A stretch of DNA of 13,275 bases, taken from the NCBI GenBank assembly GCA_016840385.1, contig JAEOSL010000099.1:1-13275 (forward strand). The letters run 5' to 3'. Every line of letters starts with the position of its first letter. The stretch's first letter is position 1. The DNA comes from Candidatus Thorarchaeota archaeon. Lineage in GTDB: Archaea > Asgardarchaeota > Thorarchaeia > Thorarchaeales > Thorarchaeaceae. The position numbers were made by a program, and so were the translations under genes. This document shows positions 1-7,429 of this stretch, one piece after another. Below the pieces are notes generated by a model. That model worked only from the letters and a program-made list of their open reading frames with translations. It ran no database searches and had not been told where the DNA came from.

Positions 1-161
1 TCAGGAGACCTGACGGTACTTGGATGCAGTTCGAGGATAATGCCGCAGTTCTGGTCAAACCTGGTGGAGAACCCCAGGGTTCAGAGCTTAGAGGGCCCAT
101 GGCAAGGGAAGTCACTCTGAAGTGGCCCCGAGTTGCAGCAATTGCATCAAAGATAGTGTGA
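1..161 (+). CDS. rpl14p: 50S ribosomal protein uL14 (L14p), 3' end only
   Basis: Partial gene; its start lies left of the window. Reading from base 3 gives about 52 residues ending in the typical archaeal uL14 C-terminus, with ...NAAVLV, GPMAREV and the closing [12 protein letters not shown], then TGA at 159-161. uL14 is a large-subunit protein at the subunit interface that contacts 16S rRNA helix 14 and binds 23S rRNA. It precedes uL24 with an 11-bp gap, as expected in the archaeal spc cluster. Identity rests on the conserved C-terminal block and the gene order. Confidence 0.95.
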   Translation, partial: RRPDGTWMQFEDNAAVLVKPGGEPQGSELRGPMAREVTLKWPRVAAIASKIV

Positions 162-172
162 AGGTGAAAGAG

Positions 173-562
173 ATGACAAAGAAAATTAGTTCAAAGTCCC
201 CTGGAAAGCAGCGCAAGAAGATGTACAGCGCTCCCGTTCACGCTAACAAGAATCGTCTCAAGTGTAGACTTGATGAGTTCTTGCAAGAAGAATATGGACT
301 AAGGTCGTTAGTTGTGAAAACTGGTGATCTTGTTAAAATTATGAGAGGTCAGTTTCGTGACACAGAAGGCAAAGTCATCAGAGTGGACCACAAAGATGTT
401 GAAGTATTCCTTGACAACGCCACGGTTACAAAAGCTGACGGAAAAGAAGTGAATATTCCAGTTCACCCATCCAATATCATGCTTGTGAAACTTGAGTTGG
501 ATGACGAGAGAAAACAGCTCATAGAGAGCAAAGTAATGAAGATCGCGGAGAGTGAAGAATAG
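173..562 (+). CDS. rpl24p: 50S ribosomal protein uL24 (L24p)
   Basis: 129 residues, the usual archaeal length. uL24 binds 23S rRNA early in large-subunit assembly. The N-terminus (SKSPGKQRKKMYSAPVHAN) is the archaeal/eukaryotic L26-type sequence. A KOW motif lies at about residues 45-75 (KTGDLVKIMRGQFRDTEGKV), followed by NIPVHPSNIMLVKL. ATG at 173 is chosen because AAGGTGA lies a few bases upstream. A GTG at 122 is in frame but would add 17 residues unlike the family and would overlap uL14 by 40 bp. The stop at 560-562 abuts the eS4 ATG, so the two are probably translationally coupled. Confidence 0.95.
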   Translation: MTKKISSKSPGKQRKKMYSAPVHANKNRLKCRLDEFLQEEYGLRSLVVKTGDLVKIMRGQFRDTEGKVIRVDHKDVEVFLDNATVTKADGKEVNIPVHPSNIMLVKLELDDERKQLIESKVMKIAESEE

Positions 563-1315
563 ATGACAAGAAGAGGTCAGAAGAAGCATCTGAAGCGTCT
601 ACCAGCGCCAAGGTACTGGCCAATTAAGAGAAAAACAGGCAAATTCACAACACGCGTTATTCCAGGTCCTCATGCTCGAGAACATTGTCTAACATTGGCA
701 CTTGTTCTGCGAGAGATTTTGGGATATGCTGAGAATATGCGTGAAGTAAAGGCAATTCTCTCTAGCGGTCAAATCAAAGTTGATGGGCACATTCGAAAGG
801 ACCCAAGATTCCCAGTAGGTCTTATGGATGTCATTGACATCACAACTGCTGGTGAACTTTACCGACTTATTCCAAAGAAACGTGGTGGATTCAATCTTGT
901 CAAAATCGATGACAAGGAAGCAGAATTCAAACTCTGCAGGATTGAAACCAAGGCAATGGTCAAAGGTGGAAAAGTTCAGCTAGGTCTACATGATGGGCGT
1001 GCACTCCTTCTTCCAGAAGGTGAAAAACCATCAAAATACAATACACTTGACACACTCAAGATAGCAATCCCCGATCAGAAGATACTCGGTTCAGTTGAAC
1101 TGGAAAAGGGCGTATACGCAGTAGTATCACGGGGAAGGAACATCGGAAATGAAGGAAAAGTCATTGAGATTGAGAAGCGTTTAGGCACTCATGCCAGCAC
1201 GGTCACATTGGAAGATCCTGAAGGAAACCGATTCCAGACTGCACTTGAGTACGTGTTTGTTGTGGGTAAAACCAAACCTGAAGTTAGTCTTCACGTAGAT
1301 GGAGGTAGTTCCTAA
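563..1315 (+). CDS. rps4e: 30S ribosomal protein eS4 (S4e)
   Basis: 250 residues, typical for archaeal eS4. This small-subunit protein is shared only by archaea and eukaryotes. The N-terminus carries the signature RGQKKHLKRLPAPRYWPI. An S4-type RNA-binding domain follows at about residues 43-105 (MREVKAILSSGQIKVDGHIR). The central eS4 domain comes next, and a KOW-like segment at about 172-210 contains SRGRNIGNEGKV. The gene starts directly after the uL24 stop, and its TAA shares one base with the ATG of uL5 (TAATG). Its presence is one of the clearest signs that the cluster is archaeal. Confidence 0.96.
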   Translation: MTRRGQKKHLKRLPAPRYWPIKRKTGKFTTRVIPGPHAREHCLTLALVLREILGYAENMREVKAILSSGQIKVDGHIRKDPRFPVGLMDVIDITTAGELYRLIPKKRGGFNLVKIDDKEAEFKLCRIETKAMVKGGKVQLGLHDGRALLLPEGEKPSKYNTLDTLKIAIPDQKILGSVELEKGVYAVVSRGRNIGNEGKVIEIEKRLGTHASTVTLEDPEGNRFQTALEYVFVVGKTKPEVSLHVDGGSS

Positions 1316-1905
1316 TGAGTACGGAAGAACCAATCATTGCGAATGAGCAAATCTACATGGATGACTGGAAAGCATATCCTATGAGAGAGCCTTTCATTGC
1401 AAAGGTTGTCGTGGATATTTGTACAGGGGGCGGTGACGACCTAAACAGGGCATCTACAATCCTTGAACAACTCACTGGTCAAACACCGGTTCAGTCCCGA
1501 GCACGTCAAACTGTTCGTGATTTTGGAATCCGTAGAAACGAACCAATAGCAGTTAGAGTCACTCTTAGACATGCGATTGCCGAGAAGTTTCTACAGAGAA
1601 CCATGAAGGCTAAGGATGATGTACTCCTGCTCAAAAATTGGGATGATGACGGTAACTTTGCATTTGGAATAGCTGAACACATCAATATTCCTGACGTCAA
1701 ATACGACCCACAACTTGGAGTACAAGGAATGAACATCACCGTCTGTGTCGAACGACCTGGTTACAGAGTCAAGAGACGAAAGAGACGAAAAGCGAAGGTA
1801 CCATACAGACACAGGCTAACTCCTGAAGAAAGCATGGTGTTTGTAAAGAACAAGTTCGGTATCGAGATACTAGAAAAGGAGCGAGAACGGACATACCTGT
1901 TCTGA
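1315..1905 (+). CDS. rpl5p: 50S ribosomal protein uL5 (L5p)
   Basis: 196 residues. uL5 binds 5S rRNA in the central protuberance together with uL18, which is encoded further along. Conserved blocks are seen: MREPFIAKVVVDICTGGG near residues 23-41, the P-V-x-S-x-A-R-x-T-V-R-x-FGIRRNEPI segment near 58-80, and the basic KRRKRRKAKVPYRHRLTPEE near the C-terminus. The ATG overlaps the eS4 stop by one base, so ribosomes probably pass directly from one gene to the other. The TGA at 1903-1905 runs into AAGGTGAT, which serves as the Shine-Dalgarno for uS14. Confidence 0.95.
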   Translation: MSTEEPIIANEQIYMDDWKAYPMREPFIAKVVVDICTGGGDDLNRASTILEQLTGQTPVQSRARQTVRDFGIRRNEPIAVRVTLRHAIAEKFLQRTMKAKDDVLLLKNWDDDGNFAFGIAEHINIPDVKYDPQLGVQGMNITVCVERPGYRVKRRKRRKAKVPYRHRLTPEESMVFVKNKFGIEILEKERERTYLF

Positions 1906-1917
1906 AGGTGATTACAG

Positions 1918-2088
1918 ATGAGTACAAAGAAAGATCGTACACGTCCACGAAAGAAAAGTGGTAAGGGCAACAGAACCTGCGTCCGTTGCGGCACACATCA
2001 GGCTATCATTCGATCATATAACCTGTACATGTGCCGACGTTGTTTTAGAGAAACAGCGGTGAAACTCGGATTCCGGAAGTACCAGTAA
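1918..2088 (+). CDS. rps14p: 30S ribosomal protein uS14, zinc-binding short form
   Basis: A 56-residue protein. It begins MSTKKDRTRPRKKSGKGN and carries a zinc ribbon: C21-V-R-C24 and C39-R-R-C42, matching the archaeal/eukaryotic S29-type uS14. The C-terminus GFRKYQ is also typical of the family. uS14 sits in the head of the small subunit and helps place uS3 and uS10. ATG at 1918 is supported by AAGGTGAT at 1905-1912. It lies in the expected place between uL5 and uS8, and its TAA at 2086-2088 overlaps the strong AGGAGGT motif that serves uS8. Confidence 0.96.
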   Translation: MSTKKDRTRPRKKSGKGNRTCVRCGTHQAIIRSYNLYMCRRCFRETAVKLGFRKYQ

Positions 2089-2104
2089 GGAGGTCTAAGA
2101 GAAA

Positions 2105-2497
2105 ATGACACTACTAGACCCATTGGCTGATGCAATGTCTAACATCTACAATAGTGAGGTTGTTGGCAAAGCCGAAGTGGTAATTGCACCTGCATCCAGT
2201 CTAATAGAGAAAGTACTGCAAGTTATGCAGTCTAAGGGATACATTGGTGAATTCGAACGAATCGATGATGGTAATGCGGGAAGATTCCGTATTCAACTCA
2301 TGGGCCGTACGAACAAATGTGGCGTAATCAAACCAAGATTTCCAGTAAGAAGAGATGGCTTTGAGAAGTTCGAGAAGCGATTCCTCCCAGCTTACAACTA
2401 TGGAATTCTGATTGTCACAACACCTGCTGGTGTGATGACTCACCAAGACGCAAAAGACCGAGGAATCGGTGGAAGATTACTAGCATACGTATATTGA
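2105..2497 (+). CDS. rps8p: 30S ribosomal protein uS8 (S8p)
   Basis: 130 residues, the standard archaeal length. uS8 is a primary 16S rRNA binder (helix 21). It begins with the family opening [16 protein letters not shown]. The C-terminal domain includes the stretch ending [18 protein letters not shown] and the final [11 protein letters not shown], which is diagnostic. The AGGAGGT Shine-Dalgarno at 2088-2094 lies about 10 bases before the ATG. It is followed after 13 bp by uL6, consistent with the spc order. Confidence 0.96.
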   Translation: MTLLDPLADAMSNIYNSEVVGKAEVVIAPASSLIEKVLQVMQSKGYIGEFERIDDGNAGRFRIQLMGRTNKCGVIKPRFPVRRDGFEKFEKRFLPAYNYGILIVTTPAGVMTHQDAKDRGIGGRLLAYVY

Positions 2498-2510
2498 GGA
2501 GATTTGAATA

Positions 2511-3074
2511 ATGGCTAATGAATCAGTATATGACCAACGGATTGAGATTGCTAGTGAATGTCAGGTAACTCTTGCGGACAAGACAGTTACTGTCACTGGT
2601 CCAAAAGGGACACTTGAACGTTCATTTCCAGAACCACAGACGACCATCAAGATTGAAGGTAACGAACTAATTGCATCTACACATGTAAGTAGGAAACGTG
2701 CCAAAGCTTTGGTTGGTACCGTGGTTGCTCACGTACGTAATATGATGCTTGGTGTTCGTCTTGGTTACGAATACGAAATGAAGATTGTCTACAGTCACTT
2801 TCCAATCTCTGTCGAGCGACAGGGCCAAATCATGTTGATCAAGAATTTCATTGGTGAACGTGGAATGAGGAAAGCCAATTTAATTGGAGATATTCAGATA
2901 CGTACCACTGAAGATGAGATATTCATCAGTGGAATCAACATTGAGCATGTATCACAAAGTGCTGCAAACATCCAACAAGCCTGCAAAATCCGAGATAAGG
3001 ACAGGCGAGTCTTCTTAGACGGTATATACGTCATCAGGAAGACGAAGGGTGAAGAGGTTAAGTCCATTGTATAG
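2511..3074 (+). CDS. rpl6p: 50S ribosomal protein uL6 (L6p)
   Basis: 187 residues, normal for archaeal uL6 (eukaryotic L9 type). It consists of two tandem copies of the L6 fold. Visible family elements are VTLADKTVTVTGPKGTLER near residues 19-37, RAKALVGTVVAHVRNM near 63-78, and the second-domain sequence FIGERGMRKANL followed by an I-x-G-I-N-I-E-x-V-S-Q-S-A-A-N-I-Q motif. It binds 23S rRNA near the sarcin-ricin loop. GAGGAGAT precedes the ATG, and the 3' end is followed by GGAGG serving eL32. Confidence 0.95.
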   Translation: MANESVYDQRIEIASECQVTLADKTVTVTGPKGTLERSFPEPQTTIKIEGNELIASTHVSRKRAKALVGTVVAHVRNMMLGVRLGYEYEMKIVYSHFPISVERQGQIMLIKNFIGERGMRKANLIGDIQIRTTEDEIFISGINIEHVSQSAANIQQACKIRDKDRRVFLDGIYVIRKTKGEEVKSIV

Positions 3075-3085
3075 GAGGCAACAAG

Positions 3086-3898
3086 ATGTCAAAGAAACCA
3101 GAACTAAGTGACCTGCCCGGTTTGGGCCCCAAGCTAGAAGAAAAGCTAAGAGAGGCCGGAGTAAAGACAGTATTGAATCTGTCACGGGCAAAGGCTGACA
3201 AGCTTGCTGCTAAGGTAGATGGACTAAGTGAATCACGCGCAGAAACATTGATTGCATCTGCTCAAGAAGCACTTCCTAGCACTCCAGCTCCTAAGAAAGA
3301 AGCTAAACCAAAGAAAGCAGAAGCTAAAGCAGAAAAGCCGAAGAAGAAAGCAGAACCTAAGGTGGAAAAGCCAAAGGCCAAGGTTGAGAAGCCAAAAGCT
3401 AAACCAAAGCCCAAAGCAAAGCCAAAGAAGGTCGCTAAGAAGAAGCCTGAAACTCCTGCACGATTCTTGAAAGTCGAAAAGCGACTTGTACGAATCACAG
3501 CTAATGTGAAGAAACGTAAGCCCCGATTCCGTGCTGACCAAGCACATCGCTGGAAACGTGTAAGTGATCGATGGCGCAAATTACGTGGAATCGATAGTTA
3601 CACACGCCAGAAGAAGAAAGGCAGAATTGCCATGGTTGAATCTGGCTATCGTACACCAAAAGCCATTCGATATTTACACCCATCGCTGTTCAAAGAAGTG
3701 TTAGTACATAGACCCCAAGACCTTGAGGGCCTAGACGCTGACGTTCATGCAATTCGTATTGGTGCTAGTGTTGGTGGTAGAAAGCGTCAGCTAATCCTAG
3801 CTGAAGCAGATGTGAAACTCTTGAAAGTGCTCAATCCTGGCACAATAGAAGAAATTGGTGAAGAAGATCTCTTCACAGACCTTGACTTGGAGGACTAA
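3086..3898 (+). CDS. rpl32e: 50S ribosomal protein eL32 (L32e) with N-terminal HhH domain and lysine-rich linker
   Basis: 270 residues, about twice the core eL32 length. Residues 1-63 form a helix-hairpin-helix domain (LPGLGPKLEEKLREAGVKTV plus a second hairpin around DGLSESRAETL). Residues 64-123 are a low-complexity K/P/A/E linker with repeated EKPKAK units. From about residue 125 the conserved eL32 core follows, including FRADQAHRWKRVSDRWRKLRG and SGYRTPKAIRYLHPS. HhH-extended eL32 is known in other archaea, including halophiles, so the fusion is not unique, although the very basic linker stands out. It starts 11 bp after uL6 behind TAGGAGG and stops 2 bp before eL19. Confidence 0.93.
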   Translation: MSKKPELSDLPGLGPKLEEKLREAGVKTVLNLSRAKADKLAAKVDGLSESRAETLIASAQEALPSTPAPKKEAKPKKAEAKAEKPKKKAEPKVEKPKAKVEKPKAKPKPKAKPKKVAKKKPETPARFLKVEKRLVRITANVKKRKPRFRADQAHRWKRVSDRWRKLRGIDSYTRQKKKGRIAMVESGYRTPKAIRYLHPSLFKEVLVHRPQDLEGLDADVHAIRIGASVGGRKRQLILAEADVKLLKVLNPGTIEEIGEEDLFTDLDLED

Positions 3899-3900
3899 AA

Positions 3901-4347
3901 ATGAAACTCTCCACACAAAAGAGACTTGCTGCCGATGTCCTGAAAGTTGGCCAATCACGTGTATGGATGGACCCTGATTTTGAAGATGAAGTCAGTCTTG
4001 CAATTACAAGAGATGACATTAGACGTCTTGTTGATGAGGGAGCTATCCAAAGGAAACGATATATTGGAGTAAGTAGAGGTCGGGCCCGTCATATTCTCAA
4101 ACAGAAGAGAAAAGGCCAAAGAAAGGGACCCGGTAAAAAGAAAGGCAAGGCTACTTCAAAGATGAGTGGTAAGGACCGTTGGATGATGAAGATTCGTCCA
4201 ATGCGGAAGGAACTACGGAAACTACGTGATACTGGAAAGATCACACCCAAGGTCTATCGTGAATTGTACCTGAAGGCCAAAGGAAACGCATTCCGTAACA
4301 CTGCTCACCTTCGAACATACATTTCAGAGAGGAGGCTGTCCAAGTAA
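3901..4347 (+). CDS. rpl19e: 50S ribosomal protein eL19 (L19e)
   Basis: 148 residues, the usual archaeal size. The N-terminus LSTQKRLAADVLKVGQSRVW and the middle SRGRARHILKQKRKGQRKGPG are diagnostic of eL19, a long helical protein that reaches from the large subunit towards the small one. The C-terminus (KITPKVYRELYLKAKGNAFR) is also conserved. TTGGAGG lies just upstream, overlapping the end of eL32. The TAA shares one base with the ATG of uL18 (TAATG at 4345-4349), indicating coupled translation. Confidence 0.96.
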   Translation: MKLSTQKRLAADVLKVGQSRVWMDPDFEDEVSLAITRDDIRRLVDEGAIQRKRYIGVSRGRARHILKQKRKGQRKGPGKKKGKATSKMSGKDRWMMKIRPMRKELRKLRDTGKITPKVYRELYLKAKGNAFRNTAHLRTYISERRLSK

Positions 4348-5102
4348 TGGCACAAGGACCAACATACAGAGTAAAGTTCAGACGCCGCAGAGAAGGCAAG
4401 ACAAACTACTATCGTCGTAAAAGCCTCTTACAATCCAGGCGTTCACGACTCGTTGTAAGAAAGACAAACACCAGTACTATGGTTCAGATCATAAACGCCA
4501 ACGTTGTTGGTGATATGACATTAGCTTCAGCCATTGCCAGTGAATTGTCTGATCACGGTTGGAAAGCTAGCTCTGGTAATCTCCCAGCAGCCTATCTTAC
4601 TGGCTATCTTGCTGGATTACGAGCAAAGAGCAGAGGAGTCAAATCAGCAATCCTTGACGTAGGTCTTAATCCCCCTATCAAGGGTTCAAGAATCTACGCA
4701 GCACTCAAGGGTGTTGTAGATGCTGGTATCGAAGTACCTCACAATCCAACTATTCTTCCAGATGATGATAGAATCTCTGGTAAGCATATTGTTAGTAGCT
4801 ACAAGCACTATAGTGCTATTGATGGTACTCAGATGTTCACTAAAGTTGGAAAGCCAAAGACAACTATCACCACAATACCAAAACAGGTTGACACGGTGAA
4901 GAAAGCACTAGATGCGATTCCAGCTGCAACTCTGAAGAAGAAGAAGACACGTAAAGCATCTGCAAAGAAAGCTGCAAAACCAGCTACCAAGAAGCCTAAG
5001 AAAGAAGTCCCAGAGGTCAAACCACCTCGCGCAGTGCCACGGAAACCCAAGCCTAAGAAGCTAATTGCTAGAGGTAAAGGCAAGAAGGGTAAGAGGAGTT
5101 AG
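4347..5102 (+). CDS. rpl18p: 50S ribosomal protein uL18 (L18p) with basic C-terminal tail
   Basis: 251 residues, longer than most archaeal uL18. The 5S rRNA-binding core is clear: YRVKFRRRREGKTNYYRRK at the N-terminus, then SRRSRLVVRKTNT, then LRAKSRGVKSAILDVGLNPP near residues 91-110. From about residue 196 onward the protein is a low-complexity K/P/A/R tail of roughly 55 residues with no aligned core sequence. It would act with uL5 and 5S rRNA in the central protuberance. The tail resembles the eL32 linker in composition and probably contacts rRNA, but that is inference. GAGAGGAGG upstream supports the ATG. Confidence 0.93.
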   Translation: MAQGPTYRVKFRRRREGKTNYYRRKSLLQSRRSRLVVRKTNTSTMVQIINANVVGDMTLASAIASELSDHGWKASSGNLPAAYLTGYLAGLRAKSRGVKSAILDVGLNPPIKGSRIYAALKGVVDAGIEVPHNPTILPDDDRISGKHIVSSYKHYSAIDGTQMFTKVGKPKTTITTIPKQVDTVKKALDAIPAATLKKKKTRKASAKKAAKPATKKPKKEVPEVKPPRAVPRKPKPKKLIARGKGKKGKRS

Positions 5103-5121
5103 TAATAGGGGATGATTTGTG

Positions 5122-5799
5122 ATGAGCAAACAGAGAAGACGAAGAGCACCTCGCCGACCAGATGTAAACCCACTGGATGAGTGGGTTCCAAAAACAAAAC
5201 TTGGAAGACTTGTCAAAGAGGGTCACATTAACAGCATTGAAGAGATACTGCAGAACAACTACAGAATCAGGGAGCCTGAGATTGTAGATGCTCTATTTCC
5301 AGAGCTCAGACAAGAAGTTGTAGATGTAAGCATGGTACAACGACAGTCTGACAGCGGACAGCAGAAAAGCTTCAGATTGACTGTTATTGTTGGAAATGGT
5401 GAAGGTATACTTGGTATTGGAATTGGCAAAGCTCCAGAATTCGTACCTGCAGTGAGAGCTGCTGAAGCACGAGCTAAACTAAACATCACCATGTTCAGGA
5501 GAGGCTGCGGTTCTTGGGAATGCAGATGCCATGATCCCCACAGTATTCCATTTGAGGTTGATGGTACTTCTGGGTCGGTCAAAGTAACACTTAGACCTGC
5601 ACCAAAAGGTACTGGACTTGTGACTGCTGATGTTGGTAAGATTGTCCTACGAATTGCTGGACTTCATGATGTCTGGTCAATTACAAAGGGACGGTCAAGG
5701 ACCTCATCGAACTTTGCGAAAGCATTCGTAGATGCACTCACAAAGACATACAGAATGCTTCCACCTCAAGAGTGGGTATCATCAGGAGTGACTGAGTGA
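5122..5799 (+). CDS. rps5p: 30S ribosomal protein uS5 (S5p)
   Basis: 225 residues from ATG 5122; GTG 5119 immediately before it would add one residue. uS5 sits at the mRNA entry side and contributes to decoding fidelity. The archaeal/eukaryotic (S2-type) N-terminus has the sequence NPLDEWVPKTKLGRLVKEG. The double-stranded-RNA-binding-like S5 domain carries GNGEGILGIGIGKA near residues 90-103, followed by RRGCGSWECRC with its three cysteines and PHSIPFEVDG. The C-terminal domain includes GLVTADVGKIVLRIAGLHDVW and KGRSRTSSN. A GGGGATGAT motif precedes the start. The TGA overlaps the ATG of uL30. Confidence 0.94.
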   Translation: MSKQRRRRAPRRPDVNPLDEWVPKTKLGRLVKEGHINSIEEILQNNYRIREPEIVDALFPELRQEVVDVSMVQRQSDSGQQKSFRLTVIVGNGEGILGIGIGKAPEFVPAVRAAEARAKLNITMFRRGCGSWECRCHDPHSIPFEVDGTSGSVKVTLRPAPKGTGLVTADVGKIVLRIAGLHDVWSITKGRSRTSSNFAKAFVDALTKTYRMLPPQEWVSSGVTE

Positions 5800-6284
5800 T
5801 GAGTGAAACAGAGAAATTAATCTTAGCAATTAGAGTAAGAGGTCAGGTCAGAGTTCGTCCCCAAATCGAGTTCACACTTGACAAACTTCTACTCGGTCGT
5901 CTACATCAAGCTAGACTATTTACAGTCACATCAAGCATTGGTGGGATGATTACAAAGTCTAAGGACTATATCACATGGGGAGAACCCAATGAGGATCTTG
6001 TTGAGAAACTTCTCAGGAAGCGCGGTCGTCTTGCAGCTAATGCTAAATTGACTGATGCCTATGTGAAGAAAAACTCAAGCCACAGTAGTATCAAAGCTCT
6101 GGCAAAGGCAATCGTTTCTGGAAAGGGAAAAGTATCTGATGTTGAAGGACTGAAACCAGTCTTTCGGTTGACACCACCATCAAAAGGATACAAGGGCAAG
6201 AAGCGACACCTTCCAATTGGTATGGGTGGCATCACAGGATATCGTGGTGAAGGTATAAACGAACTCGTGATAAAGATGATTTGA
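5799..6284 (+). CDS. rpl30p: 50S ribosomal protein uL30 (L30p)
   Basis: 161 residues from ATG 5799, which overlaps the uS5 stop as TGATG. A GTG one codon earlier at 5796 is possible but is not needed, because GGAGTGA at 5784-5790 is ideally spaced for the ATG. The archaeal/eukaryotic L7-type uL30 is recognised from LAIRVRGQVRVRPQIEFTL at the N-terminus, the N/D-rich KSKDYITWGEPNED segment, and the C-terminal RLTPPSKGYKGKKRHLPIG tail that bacterial L30 lacks. uL30 binds 23S rRNA on the large-subunit surface. The stop is followed by GAGGTTA for the Hsp20 gene. Confidence 0.95.
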   Translation: MSETEKLILAIRVRGQVRVRPQIEFTLDKLLLGRLHQARLFTVTSSIGGMITKSKDYITWGEPNEDLVEKLLRKRGRLAANAKLTDAYVKKNSSHSSIKALAKAIVSGKGKVSDVEGLKPVFRLTPPSKGYKGKKRHLPIGMGGITGYRGEGINELVIKMI

Positions 6285-6294
6285 GGTTAGTACA

Positions 6295-6813
6295 ATGTCT
6301 TGGGACAACGATGAAGAAGCCAGAAAGAATTTGCGCCGATACTTGGGCGATTTCATTCCTGAAGAAATGATCCAGCAAATCGAAGAAATGATGGAGCAGA
6401 TGATGTCAGGGATGAATCAAGGTGCATTTATGGATCCTGAAAAGTTTCAGGAACTCCTCAGAAATCCTGAGGGGATAAATCCGATGACATTCGGTTTCTC
6501 AATGAGAGTTGGTCCAGACGGAAAGCCCATGATGCAGAGATTTGGAAACACACCAGGTGCTGAAGAGCAAACTCTAGAACCTCTAGTAGATGTTGTAGAG
6601 GAGGATGGCGAGATAATTGTCGTTGCTGAAGTTCCTGGAGTAGAGAGGGATGAGATCAAGGTACGAATCAAAGGTACTTCGCTCACAATTCATGCGGAGA
6701 ATCCTGAGAGACCATATCACAAAGTTATCGAATTACCCTCCAAGGTAAAGAAAGACGAAGCAAAATCAGCAATACGCAACGGCGTGCTGGAAATACGATT
6801 AAAGAAAGCATAG
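6295..6813 (+). CDS. hsp20: Hsp20/alpha-crystallin family small heat-shock protein
   Basis: 172 residues. Residues 1-85 are a variable N-terminal arm rich in Met, Glu and Gln (for example PEEMIQQIEEMMEQMMSG), followed by GFSMRVGPDGKP and FGN, a segment seen in an archaeal Hsp20 subgroup. The alpha-crystallin domain fills about residues 90-172: VDVVEEDGEIIVVAEVPGVE, a central IKV-x-I-K strand, then the signature A-I-R-N-G-V-L-E-I-R-L. The protein ends right after this, so the C-terminal I-x-I oligomer motif of many sHsps is absent. These proteins hold unfolding clients without using ATP. It lies 10 bp after uL30 and 16 bp before uL15, so it is co-transcribed with the ribosomal genes. Confidence 0.92.
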   Translation: MSWDNDEEARKNLRRYLGDFIPEEMIQQIEEMMEQMMSGMNQGAFMDPEKFQELLRNPEGINPMTFGFSMRVGPDGKPMMQRFGNTPGAEEQTLEPLVDVVEEDGEIIVVAEVPGVERDEIKVRIKGTSLTIHAENPERPYHKVIELPSKVKKDEAKSAIRNGVLEIRLKKA

Positions 6814-6829
6814 ACAGGAGAAAGCAGCC

Positions 6830-7279
6830 ATGCAGAAACGAAAATCCAAGAAAATCAACAAATTGAGAGGGCGCAGAGCGGCCGGATATGGTTTTAGTGC
6901 AGGTCATCGAGCCTCTGGACAAAGAGGCGGAAAGGGTATGGCCGGTTCAAAGAAGCATCACTACATCAAAATAATGATAGAGAATCCAAGATACTTTGGC
7001 AAATGGGGCTTCAAAAGGCCACAGAAGCTGCTAGATAATCTGGTAGTTCTCAACATTGGTGAGATTGACGAAGCTGCTGACCGACTTGTGGAAAAGGGCG
7101 TTGCAACAATGACTGGTAAGAGATACAACATTGATGTGTCTAAACTGGGCATTGACAGAATTCTTGGATCTGGAAAAGTCACTCGAAAGCTAAACTTGAC
7201 TGGTGTTCAATCCATCACAGTCCGTGCAAGGGAAAAAGTCACGGGTGTTGGTGGTACCATTGACCTTCCTGAAAAGTAG
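6830..7279 (+). CDS. rpl15p: 50S ribosomal protein uL15 (L15p)
   Basis: 149 residues, the normal archaeal length. The very basic, glycine-rich N-terminus (KRKSKKINKLRGRRAAGYG, then HRASGQRGGKGMAGSKKHH) and the following YFGKWGFKRP block are diagnostic of archaeal/eukaryotic uL15 (L27a/L28 type). The C-terminal part carries LGSGKVTRKLNLTG. It contacts 23S rRNA domains deep in the large subunit. ACAGGAG precedes the ATG. It is the last gene of the operon in this window. secY normally follows directly but is displaced by about 5.5 kb here. No clear U-tract terminator is visible immediately after the stop. Confidence 0.95.
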   Translation: MQKRKSKKINKLRGRRAAGYGFSAGHRASGQRGGKGMAGSKKHHYIKIMIENPRYFGKWGFKRPQKLLDNLVVLNIGEIDEAADRLVEKGVATMTGKRYNIDVSKLGIDRILGSGKVTRKLNLTGVQSITVRAREKVTGVGGTIDLPEK

Positions 7280-7282
7280 ATT

Positions 7283-7429
7283 CAATACTTTGCGGACTCA
7301 CTATAAATTCCAAAGGGTTGACAACAGCTACCAGAAACTTACCCAAAGTCGGACACTCCTTAGATTCTAATTTGAACAGTCTTGTAGGACAATATATACC
7401 GACTCACACAAAGAAACTGTGGGGTTGAC
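7283..7429 (+). repeat. two diverged copies of a 40-bp element, about 107 bp apart
   Basis: Copy 1 is at 7283-7322 and copy 2 at 7390-7429. Each is 40 bp and carries the same three blocks in order: CAATA, then GACTCAC after 6-7 bp, then GGGTTGAC after 13-14 bp. The DNA between the blocks is poorly conserved. Copy 1 includes CTATAAAT at 7301-7308 and copy 2 includes ATATATA at 7392-7398; both look like archaeal TATA boxes. They may be an old local duplication of a promoter region downstream of uL15. Function is unknown. Confidence 0.4.
7384..7398 (+). promoter_or_regulatory. candidate archaeal promoter (BRE + TATA) in front of hairpin cluster
   Basis: ATATATA at 7392-7398 is preceded by a purine-containing GTAGGAC that could act as a BRE. 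Archaeal transcription usually starts roughly 25 bases past the TATA centre, which falls near 7418-7422. That is where the first strong hairpin of the candidate RNA at 7417-7577 begins. The match in spacing is suggestive only, because A+T-rich TATA-like strings are common. Confidence 0.3.

Noticed and set aside
122..172. In-frame GTG 122 as an earlier start for uL24
   Set aside because: It would overlap uL14 by 40 bp and add residues unlike the family; ATG 173 has a good Shine-Dalgarno and the expected N-terminus.
3233..3579. Long reading frames antisense or out of frame inside eL32
   Set aside because: They are shadows of the lysine/alanine-rich linker, whose AAG/GCT-type codons rarely give stops in other frames.
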